Source: Bacillota bacterium (GTDB lineage: Bacteria > Bacillota > Clostridia > Acetivibrionales > DTU013). Taken from it: 64,000 nt of DNA. The notes under the pieces are model-generated. The model was not told where the DNA came from. It saw nothing but the letters and a program-made list of their open reading frames with translations, and ran no database searches. Below are positions 7,916 to 17,024 of the stretch, piece after piece (within the stretch, counting starts at the first letter, position 1; each line of letters starts with the position of its first letter). The stretch is taken from positions 59,989-123,988 of the forward strand of contig JAEZCO010000024.1 in the NCBI GenBank assembly GCA_023433505.1, given 5' to 3'. The position numbers were made by a program, and so were the translations under genes.

Positions 7916-9100
7916 TTACCTTTGATAAACAACCCTGCCGTTTATAATCGTGTATAATACCCTGGTTTTCAATTCCAGCGGCGGCCCGTCCAATAGGACA
8001 ATGTCCGCGTCCTTGCCTGCCTCAAGGCTCCCCACCCGGTCAGAAATGCCGGTAATTTCAGCAGCATTGATGGTGATTGCCTTAAGGGCCTCTTCTTCAT
8101 CCATTCCCTCTTTGACAGCCATTGCCGCACATAAAGGCAAATACTGAATGGGCGTGCAGGGATGGTCTGTCATGATTGCCACCTTGATCCCGGCTTTTGC
8201 AAGCTGACCCGGGTTTTTAATGCTCTGGTTCCTCAGTTCGATCTTTGAGCGGTCCGTTAAAATGGGTCCCACGATGGCAGGTATTCCCTCCTCCGCCAGG
8301 ATATCCGTGATCAGATGTCCTTCCGTGCAGTGCTCAATGGTAATTCTTACATTAAACTCCCTGGCAATCCGTATGGCGGTCAATATGTCGTCCGCCCTGT
8401 GGGCATGGGCTTTAAGAGGGATTTCGTTATTGAGCACCTTCAATAAAGCTTCCATTTTCATGTCATAATCCGGCTTTTCATTGTTTTCACTGTCTCTGCT
8501 GTAATCATCCAGCATTTGTTTGTATTCGCCGGCCTTCAAAAGGTTTTCCCTCAAGATGGCCGCTGTAGCCATGCGGGTCATGGGTGACTGCCTTTTTTCA
8601 TGATAGACGGTTTTTGGATTTTCTCCAAAAGCCACCTTCATGGCGACAGGCTCCTTCAGAATCATTTCTTCTATGCGCCTGCCGTATGTTTTGAGGGCTG
8701 CAAACTGTCCGCCGATGACATTTGCGCTGCCAGGTCCCGTCACGACCGTTGTAATGCCGTTTTCTCTGGCTTCCGTAAAGGCCCTGTCGGAATGATATAC
8801 TCCGTCAATCGCACGCAATTGCGGTGTTACCGGATCCGTCTCCTCATTCCCGTCGCTGCCCTCGAACCCGACACCGTCTTCCCACATGCCGATATGGCAG
8901 TGTGCGTCGATCATCCCGGGCATAGCGCAACTGCCGGCTGCATCAATGACCTGGCAGTCCTTCTGCTCAGCTTCAGGTATTTTCATATTTTTTTTATATG
9001 CACCCAGTTTGATTATTTTTCCCTGGTCGGCCACAATATATCCGTTTTCATAGACCCGGCCCGTCATGGTCAAAATTCGGGCATTTTTTATTAAAAGCAT
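7916..9100 (-). CDS. Amidohydrolase family protein (imidazolonepropionase-like)
   Basis: 394 residues of the metal-dependent amidohydrolase superfamily. There is an N-terminal beta-sandwich (MLLIKNARILTMTGRVYENG), the HxH metal motif in PGMIDAHCHIGMWEDG (about 60-75), later histidines in KAHAHRADD and TIEHCTEGH, and a final aspartate in MTDHPCTP. Such enzymes hydrolyse C-N bonds of cyclic amides or related compounds; the substrate is not evident. A GGGGGG box lies 5 bases before the ATG. It precedes tsaE closely, probably by chance of operon packing. Confidence 0.85.
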   Translation of the reverse strand: MLLIKNARILTMTGRVYENGYIVADQGKIIKLGAYKKNMKIPEAEQKDCQVIDAAGSCAMPGMIDAHCHIGMWEDGVGFEGSDGNEETDPVTPQLRAIDGVYHSDRAFTEARENGITTVVTGPGSANVIGGQFAALKTYGRRIEEMILKEPVAMKVAFGENPKTVYHEKRQSPMTRMATAAILRENLLKAGEYKQMLDDYSRDSENNEKPDYDMKMEALLKVLNNEIPLKAHAHRADDILTAIRIAREFNVRITIEHCTEGHLITDILAEEGIPAIVGPILTDRSKIELRNQSIKNPGQLAKAGIKVAIMTDHPCTPIQYLPLCAAMAVKEGMDEEEALKAITINAAEITGISDRVGSLEAGKDADIVLLDGPPLELKTRVLYTIINGRVVYQR

Positions 9101-9113
9101 AAAACCCCCCTAT

Positions 9114-9239
9114 CTGGTATGGCGAAAACCTGGCATCCCCTTGGGGAAAACAGCGTATGGACCCATCGCACTTATTTCCGTCAGGAAATTATTCTCCGCA
9201 GGTCAGGAGCACCGGAAGCTATATTTTCGCCAGTGCTTA
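9114..9239. repeat. Inverted repeat, family A copy 2
   Basis: The left end carries ctggtatggcgaaaacctgg and the right end aagctatattttcgccagtg; the core tggcgaaaa/ttttcgcca pairs exactly. The right end matches those of the copies at 2591-2688 and 17003-17024. It fills most of the gap between the amidohydrolase and rpsI. Confidence 0.5.
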
Positions 9240-9249
9240 TCGCAGCAGT

Positions 9250-9278
9250 ACAAATAAGGAACGGTAATTTACCGTTCC
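9250..9278 (-). terminator. Terminator after rplM-rpsI
   Basis: ggaacggtaa/ttaccgttcc is a perfect inverted repeat at 9258-9278, followed on minus by TTATTTG. It lies 45 bases beyond the rpsI stop. Confidence 0.7.
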
Positions 9279-9322
9279 CTTGAATAGTCCTTTGTAATTT
9301 TCCTGCTTGCCTGTATAAAATA

Positions 9323-9715
9323 TTATCTCTTGGAGAACTGAGGCGCTCTCCTTGCTTTTTTGAGACCGTATTTCTTTCTTTCCTTCATTCTCGGATCCCT
9401 TGTCAGGAAGCCTGCCTTTTTAAGAACGGCACGCAATTCCTCATCCGCCTTGAGCAGGGCTCTCGCCATACCGTGCCTTATCGCTCCGGCCTGGCCTGTA
9501 AATCCTCCGCCGACCACCTTGCAGATGGCGTCAAATTTTCCTGCGGTATCTGTAAGTACCATCGGCTGTTTAACAATTACCTTAAGAGTTTCAAGACCGA
9601 AATAATCATCCAGGCTTCTATCGTTAATGGTGACTTTTCCTTCTCCGGGAACAAGTCTGACTCTAGCGATCGATTTTTTTCTTCTACCGGTTCCGTAATA
9701 CTGTATCTTAGCCAT
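9323..9715 (-). CDS. rpsI: 30S ribosomal protein S9
   Basis: 130 residues. It starts YYGTGRRKKSIARVRL and ends with the basic tail KKARRAPQFSKR, whose last residues reach the P-site tRNA in the 30S subunit. It follows rplM by 22 bases, the normal pair. In most Firmicutes rplM-rpsI follows truA; here truA is more than 14 kb away. Confidence 0.98.
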   Translation of the reverse strand: MAKIQYYGTGRRKKSIARVRLVPGEGKVTINDRSLDDYFGLETLKVIVKQPMVLTDTAGKFDAICKVVGGGFTGQAGAIRHGMARALLKADEELRAVLKKAGFLTRDPRMKERKKYGLKKARRAPQFSKR

Positions 9716-9737
9716 TTTTTACGCTCCTCCTTCCGCC

Positions 9738-10172
9738 TCAAACATTAATTTCCAGTATTTCTGGCTTTTGTGCCTGGTGCTCGTGTTCCGCACCTTTGTA
9801 TACATTGAGCTTCCTGTACATTGCTCGTCCAAGGCTGTTGTGGGGAAGCATGCCTTTGATTGCAAGCTCCACAGCTTTCTCCGGACTTTTCGCCATGAAC
9901 CTTCTGTAGGAAAGCTCTTTCATGCCGCCTATCCAACCGGAGTAATGCCTGAACATCTTCTGATCAAGCTTGTTTCCTGTAAGAACTACTTTTTCAGCAT
10001 TTATAACTATTACATGATCCCCAGTATCGACATGGGGTGTATAAGTCGGCTTGTTCTTACCTCTTAAAATTTTGGCGACTTCGGATGCGAGCCTGCCTAA
10101 TGGCTTGCCTTCAGCGTCTACCACGTACCATTTTCTTTGAACTTCTTCGGCCTTTGCCATAAAAGTCTTCAT
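9738..10172 (-). CDS. rplM: 50S ribosomal protein L13
   Basis: 144 residues with the L13 signatures WYVVDAEGKPLGRLASEVA (about 15-33) and the MLPHNSLGRAMYRKLNVYKG region (about 108-127). It is an early-assembly protein of the large subunit. It is first in the rplM-rpsI operon; a short hairpin repeat lies about 45 bases upstream. Confidence 0.98.
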   Translation of the reverse strand: MKTFMAKAEEVQRKWYVVDAEGKPLGRLASEVAKILRGKNKPTYTPHVDTGDHVIVINAEKVVLTGNKLDQKMFRHYSGWIGGMKELSYRRFMAKSPEKAVELAIKGMLPHNSLGRAMYRKLNVYKGAEHEHQAQKPEILEINV

Positions 10173-10217
10173 GGATCAACTGTCCTCCTCAACTACTTTT
10201 AACTACCTATATTGTTC

Positions 10218-10241
10218 TTTTGGTGATTGCCCTGCAATACC
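10218..10241. repeat. Short hairpin repeat, family C copy 1
   Basis: ttttggtgattgccctgcaa with attgc/gcaat arms lies upstream of rplM. The same ttttggtgattgcc core recurs at 30910-30923, and related hairpins occur at 34341-34367 and 39401-39424, all in gaps of the ribosomal gene set. Confidence 0.45.
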
Positions 10242-10430
10242 GATTTTTTAACGCTTTATCATTTTAATACAGGTTCTATGTACATGTCAAGTACAATTTG
10301 CTATTTTTTTAATTTATCTCTCATTATCTCAAATTTCCAGCTTTATTATGCATGTATCTCTTCGTTAATCGTCCGTCATATCACTTTTTTATGCAAATCG
10401 CATTCAAAGCCTTGTCCTCACTGGCAATCA

Positions 10431-10476
10431 AAAAAACATTGCCACCTCTGTAAATTTACATGGGTGCAATGTTTTT
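10431..10476 (-). terminator. Terminator after the Old Yellow Enzyme gene
   Basis: aaaaacattgccacc and ggtgcaatgttttt form a long stem with one bulge, ending in T on minus. It is 35 bases past the stop at 10512. It is symmetrical enough to act on both strands. The rest of the 339-base gap 10173-10511 shows only the hairpin at 10218-10241. Confidence 0.65.
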
Positions 10477-10511
10477 CGGGTCCATCCTATCCAGATTGTG
10501 TAAGAGAAAGC

Positions 10512-11552
10512 TTAGCCGTCGGTTCTTTTCGGAAAGCCCCGCTCATATTGCTTTGGCACAGCCGTCTCCTTGTTGAGCACTGCCGCTGCTTCCAAGGCCC
10601 AATAAGGGTTCCGGAGCATCCCTCTTCCGACGGCAATCAGGTCCGCATCTCCGTTGCCTACAACAGAGTTGGCCAAAATCGAGTCGTCCAATCTTCCAAC
10701 TGCGATCACAGGAACCTTGAGGGTCTCTTTGACCTCTCTTGCCAGCGGCACCTGATACCCGGCATGGGTACCGGGTCTCCCATCCGCAGCGATAGGGCCT
10801 TCTCCGCCCGCACTGACGTGAAACATATCTACTCCAGCCTTATGGTATTCTTTAGAAAATGCAATGCTCTCTTTGATCCCATATCCGCCGTCTACATACT
10901 CCTGGCCGGATATACGCATTATGAGGGGCATATCCGCAGGGATTTCACTTTTTGCCGCTTGGATCACTTCCCTGCCGAATTGGGTCAAATCCTTCCCGTA
11001 TTCATCGGTCCGAAGGTTTGTAAGGGGTGAGTGAAATTGATGAATCAAGTATCCATGAGCGCCATGAAGCTCGATGACATCTACCTTGGCCCTGATGGCA
11101 CGTCTGACAGCCAGGCGGAATTTTTCCACCATTTGCTTCACTTCATCCGTTGAGAGGGCTCTCGGCGTCTTTGACCTGTCGTTGAAAGGAACTTCGGAGG
11201 GTGCCACCGGTATAGGAGCATCCTGGGCTTTGCGGCCTGCATGGGCAATCTGGATGCCTACTTTTGCGCCGTGCTTGTGGCACGCTTCAACAATCCGGGC
11301 CAGCGGGGGGATCTGCTCATCTGCCCACAATCCCAGATCAAAGTCGCTTATCCGGCCATCCGGCTCCACATCGGTCATTTCAATGATGATCAAGCCGGCC
11401 CCTCCGACGGCTCTGCTTATATAATGTACATAGTGCCAATCTGCAGCAATCCCATCCCTGCCTTCAACAGAATATTGGCACATGGGAGGCATCACGATAC
11501 GATTCCTCAGCTCCACGGCTTTTATCCTATAGCCGGTAAACAAATGATTCAT
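10512..11552 (-). CDS. NADH:flavin oxidoreductase, Old Yellow Enzyme family (YqjM-like)
   Basis: 346 residues forming an FMN-binding TIM barrel. Diagnostic stretches include RNRIVMPPMCQYS (about 17-29), IQIAHAGRK (about 100-108), the substrate-site VIELHGAHGYLIHQF (about 158-172) and the FMN phosphate loop VIAVGRL...ADLIAVGRGMLRNP towards the end. OYEs reduce activated C=C bonds of enones with NAD(P)H. The length and MPPMCQYS match the YqjM subclass used in stress or xenobiotic detoxification. It appears monocistronic. Confidence 0.92.
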   Translation of the reverse strand: MNHLFTGYRIKAVELRNRIVMPPMCQYSVEGRDGIAADWHYVHYISRAVGGAGLIIIEMTDVEPDGRISDFDLGLWADEQIPPLARIVEACHKHGAKVGIQIAHAGRKAQDAPIPVAPSEVPFNDRSKTPRALSTDEVKQMVEKFRLAVRRAIRAKVDVIELHGAHGYLIHQFHSPLTNLRTDEYGKDLTQFGREVIQAAKSEIPADMPLIMRISGQEYVDGGYGIKESIAFSKEYHKAGVDMFHVSAGGEGPIAADGRPGTHAGYQVPLAREVKETLKVPVIAVGRLDDSILANSVVGNGDADLIAVGRGMLRNPYWALEAAAVLNKETAVPKQYERGFPKRTDG

Positions 11553-11715
11553 AATTTTTCCTTTCTATGCTAGCTAATTGCATGATTTCATTACGACCTA
11601 CCTTTGAGGAGGCGGGAGACATTTTTTGATGCTTCGCTAGTATTTACCCATTCCCCAATGCTGATTAACATTTGCATAAAACAAATACAGGAGGACGAGG
11701 TCCGGCGAGTCCCCG

Positions 11716-12453
11716 CTACTCGAACACATCCTTGAGCGTTACCTCCAGCCCCTCAAACAAAACCGACTTGACGGTATCCTCCTTTACAAAGGGGAGCATC
11801 CTCGCAACGGCTTTATTAATAAAACTATATACAATTACTTCTTTACTGAAAGGATTCACGATCCAGTACTCACTCACATTCGTGTCCATATAGAGGTTCA
11901 GCTTCCTGACAAAATCCATTTTGCTTGTTGAATCCGACAGCACCTCAATTACAAGCGATGGAACTCCTGTGTACCTGTCCTTTTCATTCCTGTTTTCAGG
12001 GTCGCATACCACCAGAATATCCGGCTGGACAAGGTTCATATTATTCTCGCCTTTAACCAGGACAACATCAAAGGGTGACAGGTATGGCATACATTTTTTC
12101 CCCTTGAACCATACCCTGAGGTCTGTATAAAGATTTCCTATGATCTGCTGATGTGTTATTGAAGGAGATTCGATGTAAAAAGCTTCACCGTCAATATACT
12201 CATACCTGTCTTCTGTTTTCTCCCTCATTTCCAGGAATTCCTCAAAGGACATCTTCCTGCCGCCGGAATTATACGGGACAGCCGCTTCACTGACCATCCC
12301 CGCCTCATCGTTCCTGCTCACACCGCGCCAATCGTCGCATTTACTTATCCGCGCCACGGGCGAGCCGTTTTTTGTAACAATCACATCCCCAGTGTCAAGC
12401 GCTTTCAGGTATTTTCCAAAATTATTCTTTATCTCGGTAGCCTTAACAATCAT
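11716..12453 (-). CDS. Phd/YefM-like antitoxin domain fused to a Uma2 (DUF820) nuclease-fold domain
   Basis: 245 residues with two parts. Residues 1-45 (MIVKATEIKNNFGKYLKAL, then DVIVTKNGSPVARI) match the Phd/YefM antitoxin DNA-binding fold. Residues about 75-235 are a Uma2-family restriction-endonuclease-like domain: RYEYIDGEAF, then QPDILVV, VIEVLSDST and RKLNLY supply the D, E-x and K positions of the PD-(D/E)XK core. Uma2 proteins are widespread and poorly understood. The frame is open throughout and the gene stands alone, with no toxin gene beside it. A regulatory or self-antidote role for the N-terminus is inference. Confidence 0.8.
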   Translation of the reverse strand: MIVKATEIKNNFGKYLKALDTGDVIVTKNGSPVARISKCDDWRGVSRNDEAGMVSEAAVPYNSGGRKMSFEEFLEMREKTEDRYEYIDGEAFYIESPSITHQQIIGNLYTDLRVWFKGKKCMPYLSPFDVVLVKGENNMNLVQPDILVVCDPENRNEKDRYTGVPSLVIEVLSDSTSKMDFVRKLNLYMDTNVSEYWIVNPFSKEVIVYSFINKAVARMLPFVKEDTVKSVLFEGLEVTLKDVFE

Positions 12454-12631
12454 TTTCTCACTCCTTTTAGCTGAAATTCAAGCTAATATCTTAGCTAATT
12501 TATTATAACATGAAAAATTTATAAGGTCAATGTTACCAATTTAACATCATTTTTCAGACATCATCTCGGGGAGGGCGTATTATTGCATGACCGGTCAAGT
12601 TTGTTCAATCAAATATGCGCAGGGAGTAATC

Positions 12632-15130
12632 ATGGGAATTGTAGTTAAGTTTATTTTAAAAAATATTTATGAAAAGAAGTTCAGAACCTTCCTCATGGTA
12701 TTTTCCATCATGCTGTCGGCGGCGCTGTTCTTTGCGTCGGGCGCATTGCAGAATACCATGCTTAAAATGTACGAAAACAGGCTTATGCAGTACTATGGCA
12801 ATTCGGAAATAATGATTCTGGCCAATGAGAAGTCTCCCTCCCCCTACATGAGTATGACGGGGATCAAAGAAACAGAAACCAAGCCGGATTATGCCATAGG
12901 CACTTTACAGGCATCCGCTTCTTACAAGCATACTGAACTGGAGAATTACAACTTCATCCTGTCCGGTATTACCCTGGAGGACCTGCAGGTCTTTAATCCT
13001 GTGGGCTTCATTTCCCGGATGGAAGTTGAACCCTTTGAAGGCAAAAAAATAATCCTCAGCAGCTACACTGCCACCAAATTCGGTTTAAAACCCGGAGATT
13101 CCCTGGAGCTCAATATAAGAGGCGTCGTCAGCAAATTCAAAATTTACGCGCTGGCGGATTCGGCAGGACCTTTTCTTGATGAGTCCCAATCCTTTTATGC
13201 CGTCGTGCCCCGTGAAACTCTGGCAACCATGTTTGACGCCAGAGGAAGAGTCAGCGCCATATATGTCAAATCCGCCGAACCACGGGACAAAGCTGCATTA
13301 ATGACTGAGCTTCGTCAGATATACAAGCGGTATGACGTGAGGGAACCTTTTTCAAAGGAGGAATATGCACAACAGCTTTCCTCCATGACGACCCCGTTCA
13401 TGCTGATGTCCATCATCGTTACACTGATGAGTATTTTTATCATCTATACCTCCTTTAAGGTGGTGACAATGGAACGGCTTCCGGTCATCGGCACCTTCCG
13501 GAGCATCGGCGCCACCCGGAAAACCACAAATCTCGTACTTCTGCTTGAAAGCCTTGCTTACGGCGTCATCGGCGGAAGTGCCGGCTGCGTGCTTGGCATC
13601 GGAATCCTTTATGTCATGGCCTTTTTCACACGCTCCATGGGAGGAAGGGGATTCAAAACGGCCATTGACTTTGAGCCGTCACAACTGTTCATGGCCTTTA
13701 CAATCGCAGTTGTATTGTCCTTCGTGAGCTGTATCCTGCCCATCATTAAAATTTCCCGTATCCCTGTAAAGGAAATCGTGCTGAATGTAATGCAAAAAGC
13801 CGTAAAGAAAAGCCCCTGGAAGCTTTTCGCCGGTCTGGTGCTTGTTGCAAGCTCCCTCATTGCTCCCGCATACATACCAAACAGCCTCTCCCTTGTTTTG
13901 ACCAGCATCTGCATGCTGGCTTCCGTTGCGGGAGTGGTTATGTTGATACCTTATATTACCTCCGCTTTCGTAGTTTTGTTGGAAAGGCTTTATCTGGTCT
14001 TTTTCGGCAATATCGGAATTCTTGCCGCAAAAAATCTCCGGGGAAACAAAAGTGTGCTGAACAACATATCCCTGCTGACCATCGGTATCTCAAGCCTTCT
14101 TATGATTAACACCATCAGTAACTGTGTGGTGAAAGAGGTTGCAAATTTCTACAGGGATGCCACCTTTGACATATGGATTACCTATGCCGCACAAGCGGAC
14201 CGGAACCTTGAGCAAACCATCAAACTGGTGGAGGGAGTCACCGATACCTACGGAATCTATGAGGCCGACAATATTGAAGTAATAAATCAAGACGGCTACC
14301 GTATTTCTACCTTGGAAGGCGTGGACTTGGCCGAATATCTGGGCTACTGGAATATGGACCTGTCAGAGCAGAAGAGCGAGCTTGTACAAAATTTGGGCTC
14401 CGGCAGAAATATCATTCTATCCAATACATTAAAGGATAAATTCAAGCTTGAAAAAGGCGACGCTATCTCATTGAAAATCCGTGATAAAGAACAGAGATAT
14501 AAAATCATCGGTTTTGCCAATACCATGTTTAACAACGGCAGCATTGCTTTTATCTCGGAAGCTGATTTCAAAACGGATACGGGTATGCGCTATTATTCAA
14601 ATGTTTACGTGAAAGCCTCGGGCGATCCGGATGCCGTAAAGGCAGAACTCCTCAAACGCCTGGCTCAGCGGCCCAACAACACAAGGACGGTAAGCGAAAT
14701 GGAGAAACGCAACAAAGATAGCAACGACAGCATGTTCCTCCTTCTCAAGGGCTTTTCAATCATGGCGCTGGTCATAGGGGTCTTCGGCATCCTCAACAAC
14801 CTGGTCATCAGCTTTATCCAGCGCCGCAGGACCCTGGCAATGCTGCGCTCCATCGGCATGAGCAGCAGGCAGACCGTATTGATGATATTCATCGAAGCCC
14901 TTTCCGGCGGGTTTATCGGCGGAATTGCCGGCACCCTTGGGGGTTTTTTCGAAATCTGGGTGATTCCCTATGTTATGCGGGCAATAGATCTCTCGGTACC
15001 CATCCGCTTTCCTTATGAATCCATCCCTATATATATAGCAGCCGGCGTCGTTATAACCGTGGTGGCTTCCATAAGCCCCGCCTTTAAATCGTCAAGGCTG
15101 AACATCATTGAATCCATAAAATATGAATAA
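12632..15130 (+). CDS. ABC transporter permease, FtsX/MacB type with two FtsX domains
   Basis: About 832 residues. One membrane span near the N-terminus is followed by a large extracellular domain, three spans at about 250-390 (first FtsX domain), a second span and extracellular domain, and a final set of three spans (about 720-830, with RTLAMLRSIGMSSRQTVLM). This is the long 4+4-span layout of mechanotransmission or lipoprotein/peptide export ABC systems. GGGAG precedes the ATG at 12632, and MGIVVKFILKNIYEKKFRTFL is the usual family start; an in-frame ATG at 12587 with GGGGAGGG before it is also possible. It is first of a three-gene operon with its ATPase and adaptor. Confidence 0.88.
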   Translation: MGIVVKFILKNIYEKKFRTFLMVFSIMLSAALFFASGALQNTMLKMYENRLMQYYGNSEIMILANEKSPSPYMSMTGIKETETKPDYAIGTLQASASYKHTELENYNFILSGITLEDLQVFNPVGFISRMEVEPFEGKKIILSSYTATKFGLKPGDSLELNIRGVVSKFKIYALADSAGPFLDESQSFYAVVPRETLATMFDARGRVSAIYVKSAEPRDKAALMTELRQIYKRYDVREPFSKEEYAQQLSSMTTPFMLMSIIVTLMSIFIIYTSFKVVTMERLPVIGTFRSIGATRKTTNLVLLLESLAYGVIGGSAGCVLGIGILYVMAFFTRSMGGRGFKTAIDFEPSQLFMAFTIAVVLSFVSCILPIIKISRIPVKEIVLNVMQKAVKKSPWKLFAGLVLVASSLIAPAYIPNSLSLVLTSICMLASVAGVVMLIPYITSAFVVLLERLYLVFFGNIGILAAKNLRGNKSVLNNISLLTIGISSLLMINTISNCVVKEVANFYRDATFDIWITYAAQADRNLEQTIKLVEGVTDTYGIYEADNIEVINQDGYRISTLEGVDLAEYLGYWNMDLSEQKSELVQNLGSGRNIILSNTLKDKFKLEKGDAISLKIRDKEQRYKIIGFANTMFNNGSIAFISEADFKTDTGMRYYSNVYVKASGDPDAVKAELLKRLAQRPNNTRTVSEMEKRNKDSNDSMFLLLKGFSIMALVIGVFGILNNLVISFIQRRRTLAMLRSIGMSSRQTVLMIFIEALSGGFIGGIAGTLGGFFEIWVIPYVMRAIDLSVPIRFPYESIPIYIAAGVVITVVASISPAFKSSRLNIIESIKYE

Positions 15131-15150
15131 AGCAACAGGAGGCAACAGTT

Positions 15151-15831
15151 ATGTCAACGGTAATTGAAGCGGTAAATCTGGGCAAGACTTATAAAACAGG
15201 CTCAGTGGAAGTAGAGGTATTAAAAAACATCGACCTTGAGATAAAAAAAGGGGAGTTCGTTTCCATTATGGGGCCCTCCGGCTCGGGGAAAAGTACGCTG
15301 CTTTATCTCATTGGCGGTCTGGATAAGCCTTCCTCAGGAAAAATAAAAATCAACGGCAATGAATTGTCGTCGCTGGATGATGCCGGAGAAAGCAAGCTGC
15401 GCAGAAGGGAAATCGGCTTCATCTTCCAGTTCTACAATCTTATCCCCAACCTCAACGTGGAGGAAAATATCCTGCTGCCCATACTTCTGGACGGGAAGAA
15501 GCTGAAGGACTACCGCCGGCGCCTGGAAGAAATATTGGAAATCGTCGGGCTTGCGGACAGAAGGCATCATACTCCCAGGGAGCTTTCCGGCGGGCAGCAG
15601 CAAAGGGTCGCCATTGCCAGGGCGCTGATAAACGAGCCCGAAATCATCCTGGCCGACGAACCCATCGGCAACCTGGACAGCAAAACCGGAACCGAGGTTA
15701 TGGAACTGCTGGCCAGGATTAACAGGGAAAAAGGCAAAACAATCATCCAGGTGACCCATTCAAGGGAAGCCGCGGAATACAGCCAGAGAATCATTAATGT
15801 AAAAGACGGAAAGGTGAGTGAAGTAATATGA
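15151..15831 (+). CDS. ABC transporter ATP-binding protein (LolD/MacB family)
   Basis: 226 residues with Walker A GPSGSGKST (about 40-48), Q-loop FQFYNLIP, signature LSGGQQQRVAIARAL, Walker B IILADEPIGNLDS and the H-loop THS. The ADEPIGNLDS wording is typical of the MacB/LolD/FtsE class that pairs with FtsX-type permeases. It lies 20 bases after the permease and overlaps the next gene by 4 bases. Confidence 0.95.
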   Translation: MSTVIEAVNLGKTYKTGSVEVEVLKNIDLEIKKGEFVSIMGPSGSGKSTLLYLIGGLDKPSSGKIKINGNELSSLDDAGESKLRRREIGFIFQFYNLIPNLNVEENILLPILLDGKKLKDYRRRLEEILEIVGLADRRHHTPRELSGGQQQRVAIARALINEPEIILADEPIGNLDSKTGTEVMELLARINREKGKTIIQVTHSREAAEYSQRIINVKDGKVSEVI

Positions 15832-16814
15832 AAAAATTATTGTTATTGATGATCGCAACCGGTATGGCGGTTGCAACTGCGGCATGCAGCACCGAAGCGC
15901 AGGAAGTGCCCGCTACAACTCAATCCCAGGCGCAGAAGCAATACGTGGAAGCCTATGGAAACATCAAAGCGCTGGAAGTAAAAAACATAACGCTGGATTT
16001 TCAAGCTCCGGTAACAGCAATCCATGTAAAAGAAGGGGAAAAGGTGAAAAACGGGCAGAAGCTTGTCTCGCTGGACCTGTCGGAAATCAAAAATCAGATG
16101 GAATTAAAGGACCTGGAGCTGAAAGCAGCTGAAACCGACATCACCCGGAACAAATCCGGTATCGACCTGCGAAAGCTGCAAAACGACTTAAAATCCGCCC
16201 AGGACCTTTATAACAAGAACATGAATGAATTAAAAACCAAAGAGGAGCTCTATAACTCAGGCAGCTTGTCACTTTCAGAGCTGGACAGCTTCAAAAAAAC
16301 CGTTGAGGGCAGCAAGAAAAGCGTTGACGACGCCCAATTTGCCATCGAAGGCTTGAATAACAGCAAAGGGTCCGAGGCCATACAAAAAAATCTCAATGCC
16401 TCCCTGCTGGAAGCAAATCTGAACTTCCTTGGCAGCAAGCTGGACAAAGCATACTTCAGCGGCAGTGATGTTGTCTCCGACGTGGGAAACGGACTGGTAT
16501 ATGAAATCGGATATGCAAAAGGCGATATCGCAGGACCGCAAAAGAAGCTTCTGAGCATTCTTGATCTGGACAGTCTTGTAGTGGAAGCAAATGTGCCGGA
16601 AGAGTTCATCAAAAATGTCAAACAGGGCGCGGAAGCCCTCATAATCCCCACCGCCGATAAAACCAGGGAATACAAGGGCAAAATCATGCATATCTCCGGC
16701 AAAGCCACGCGCAATAATGGAGAAACCCTTGTCGCAGTGCTTATTTCCATCGACGGCCCGGATGATTTCTTACTGCCCGAATTCAATGTTGATGTAAAAA
16801 TTCAAATGAAATAA
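15828..16814 (+). CDS. Efflux adaptor lipoprotein (HlyD/MacA-like membrane fusion protein)
   Basis: 328 residues with a lipoprotein signal (ATAACST, Cys about 20). A lipoyl-like half follows at about 45-80 (ITLDFQAPVTAIHVKEGEKV), then a long coiled-coil hairpin at about 80-190 rich in K/E/L (LDSFKKTVEGSKKSVDDAQF), a second lipoyl half and a beta-barrel at about 235-325. Adaptors of this kind connect the permease to the cell surface in MacAB-like exporters. The overlap with the ATPase gene shows coupled translation. The exported molecule is unknown, and no two-component system sits beside the operon. Confidence 0.88.
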   Translation: MKKLLLLMIATGMAVATAACSTEAQEVPATTQSQAQKQYVEAYGNIKALEVKNITLDFQAPVTAIHVKEGEKVKNGQKLVSLDLSEIKNQMELKDLELKAAETDITRNKSGIDLRKLQNDLKSAQDLYNKNMNELKTKEELYNSGSLSLSELDSFKKTVEGSKKSVDDAQFAIEGLNNSKGSEAIQKNLNASLLEANLNFLGSKLDKAYFSGSDVVSDVGNGLVYEIGYAKGDIAGPQKKLLSILDLDSLVVEANVPEEFIKNVKQGAEALIIPTADKTREYKGKIMHISGKATRNNGETLVAVLISIDGPDDFLLPEFNVDVKIQMK

Positions 16815-16866
16815 GGCAGTTTATATAAGTTGAACTAAGTTTTTGAGCTATTCAGAAATTTAAACC

Positions 16867-16943
16867 TGTAGGGGCGCGCACTGCGCGCCCGCAAACGCAA
16901 GCTGTGCCAAACGTTTACCGGACGGCCAATATCCGCCCCTACA
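16867..16943. repeat. GC-rich terminal inverted repeat element, family B copy 1
   Basis: It begins tgtaggggcg and ends cgcccctaca, an exact 10-base terminal inverted repeat, with an inner gcgcgc-rich palindrome. Similar ...cgcccctac... ends occur at 36747-36775 and, less exactly, at 20541-20575. It sits just after the efflux operon. Confidence 0.6.
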
Positions 16944-17002
16944 ATGAATTTGCTTTCCTAACCGGATGGTTAATTCAAGTCATGTAGTATACTTGATAAC
17001 CT

Positions 17003-17024
17003 TTTATATTTTCGCCAGTGCTTA
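17003..17024. repeat. Family A repeat end, copy 3
   Basis: ttatattttcgccagtgctt repeats the right end of the elements at 2591-2688 and 9114-9239. Its last three bases form the stop codon of the minus-strand gene 17022-17972, so the repeat abuts or invades the end of that gene. Confidence 0.5.

Noticed and set aside
10227..11030. 267-codon plus-strand open frame
   Set aside because: It is antisense to the Old Yellow Enzyme gene and the terminator; composition is that of a shadow frame.
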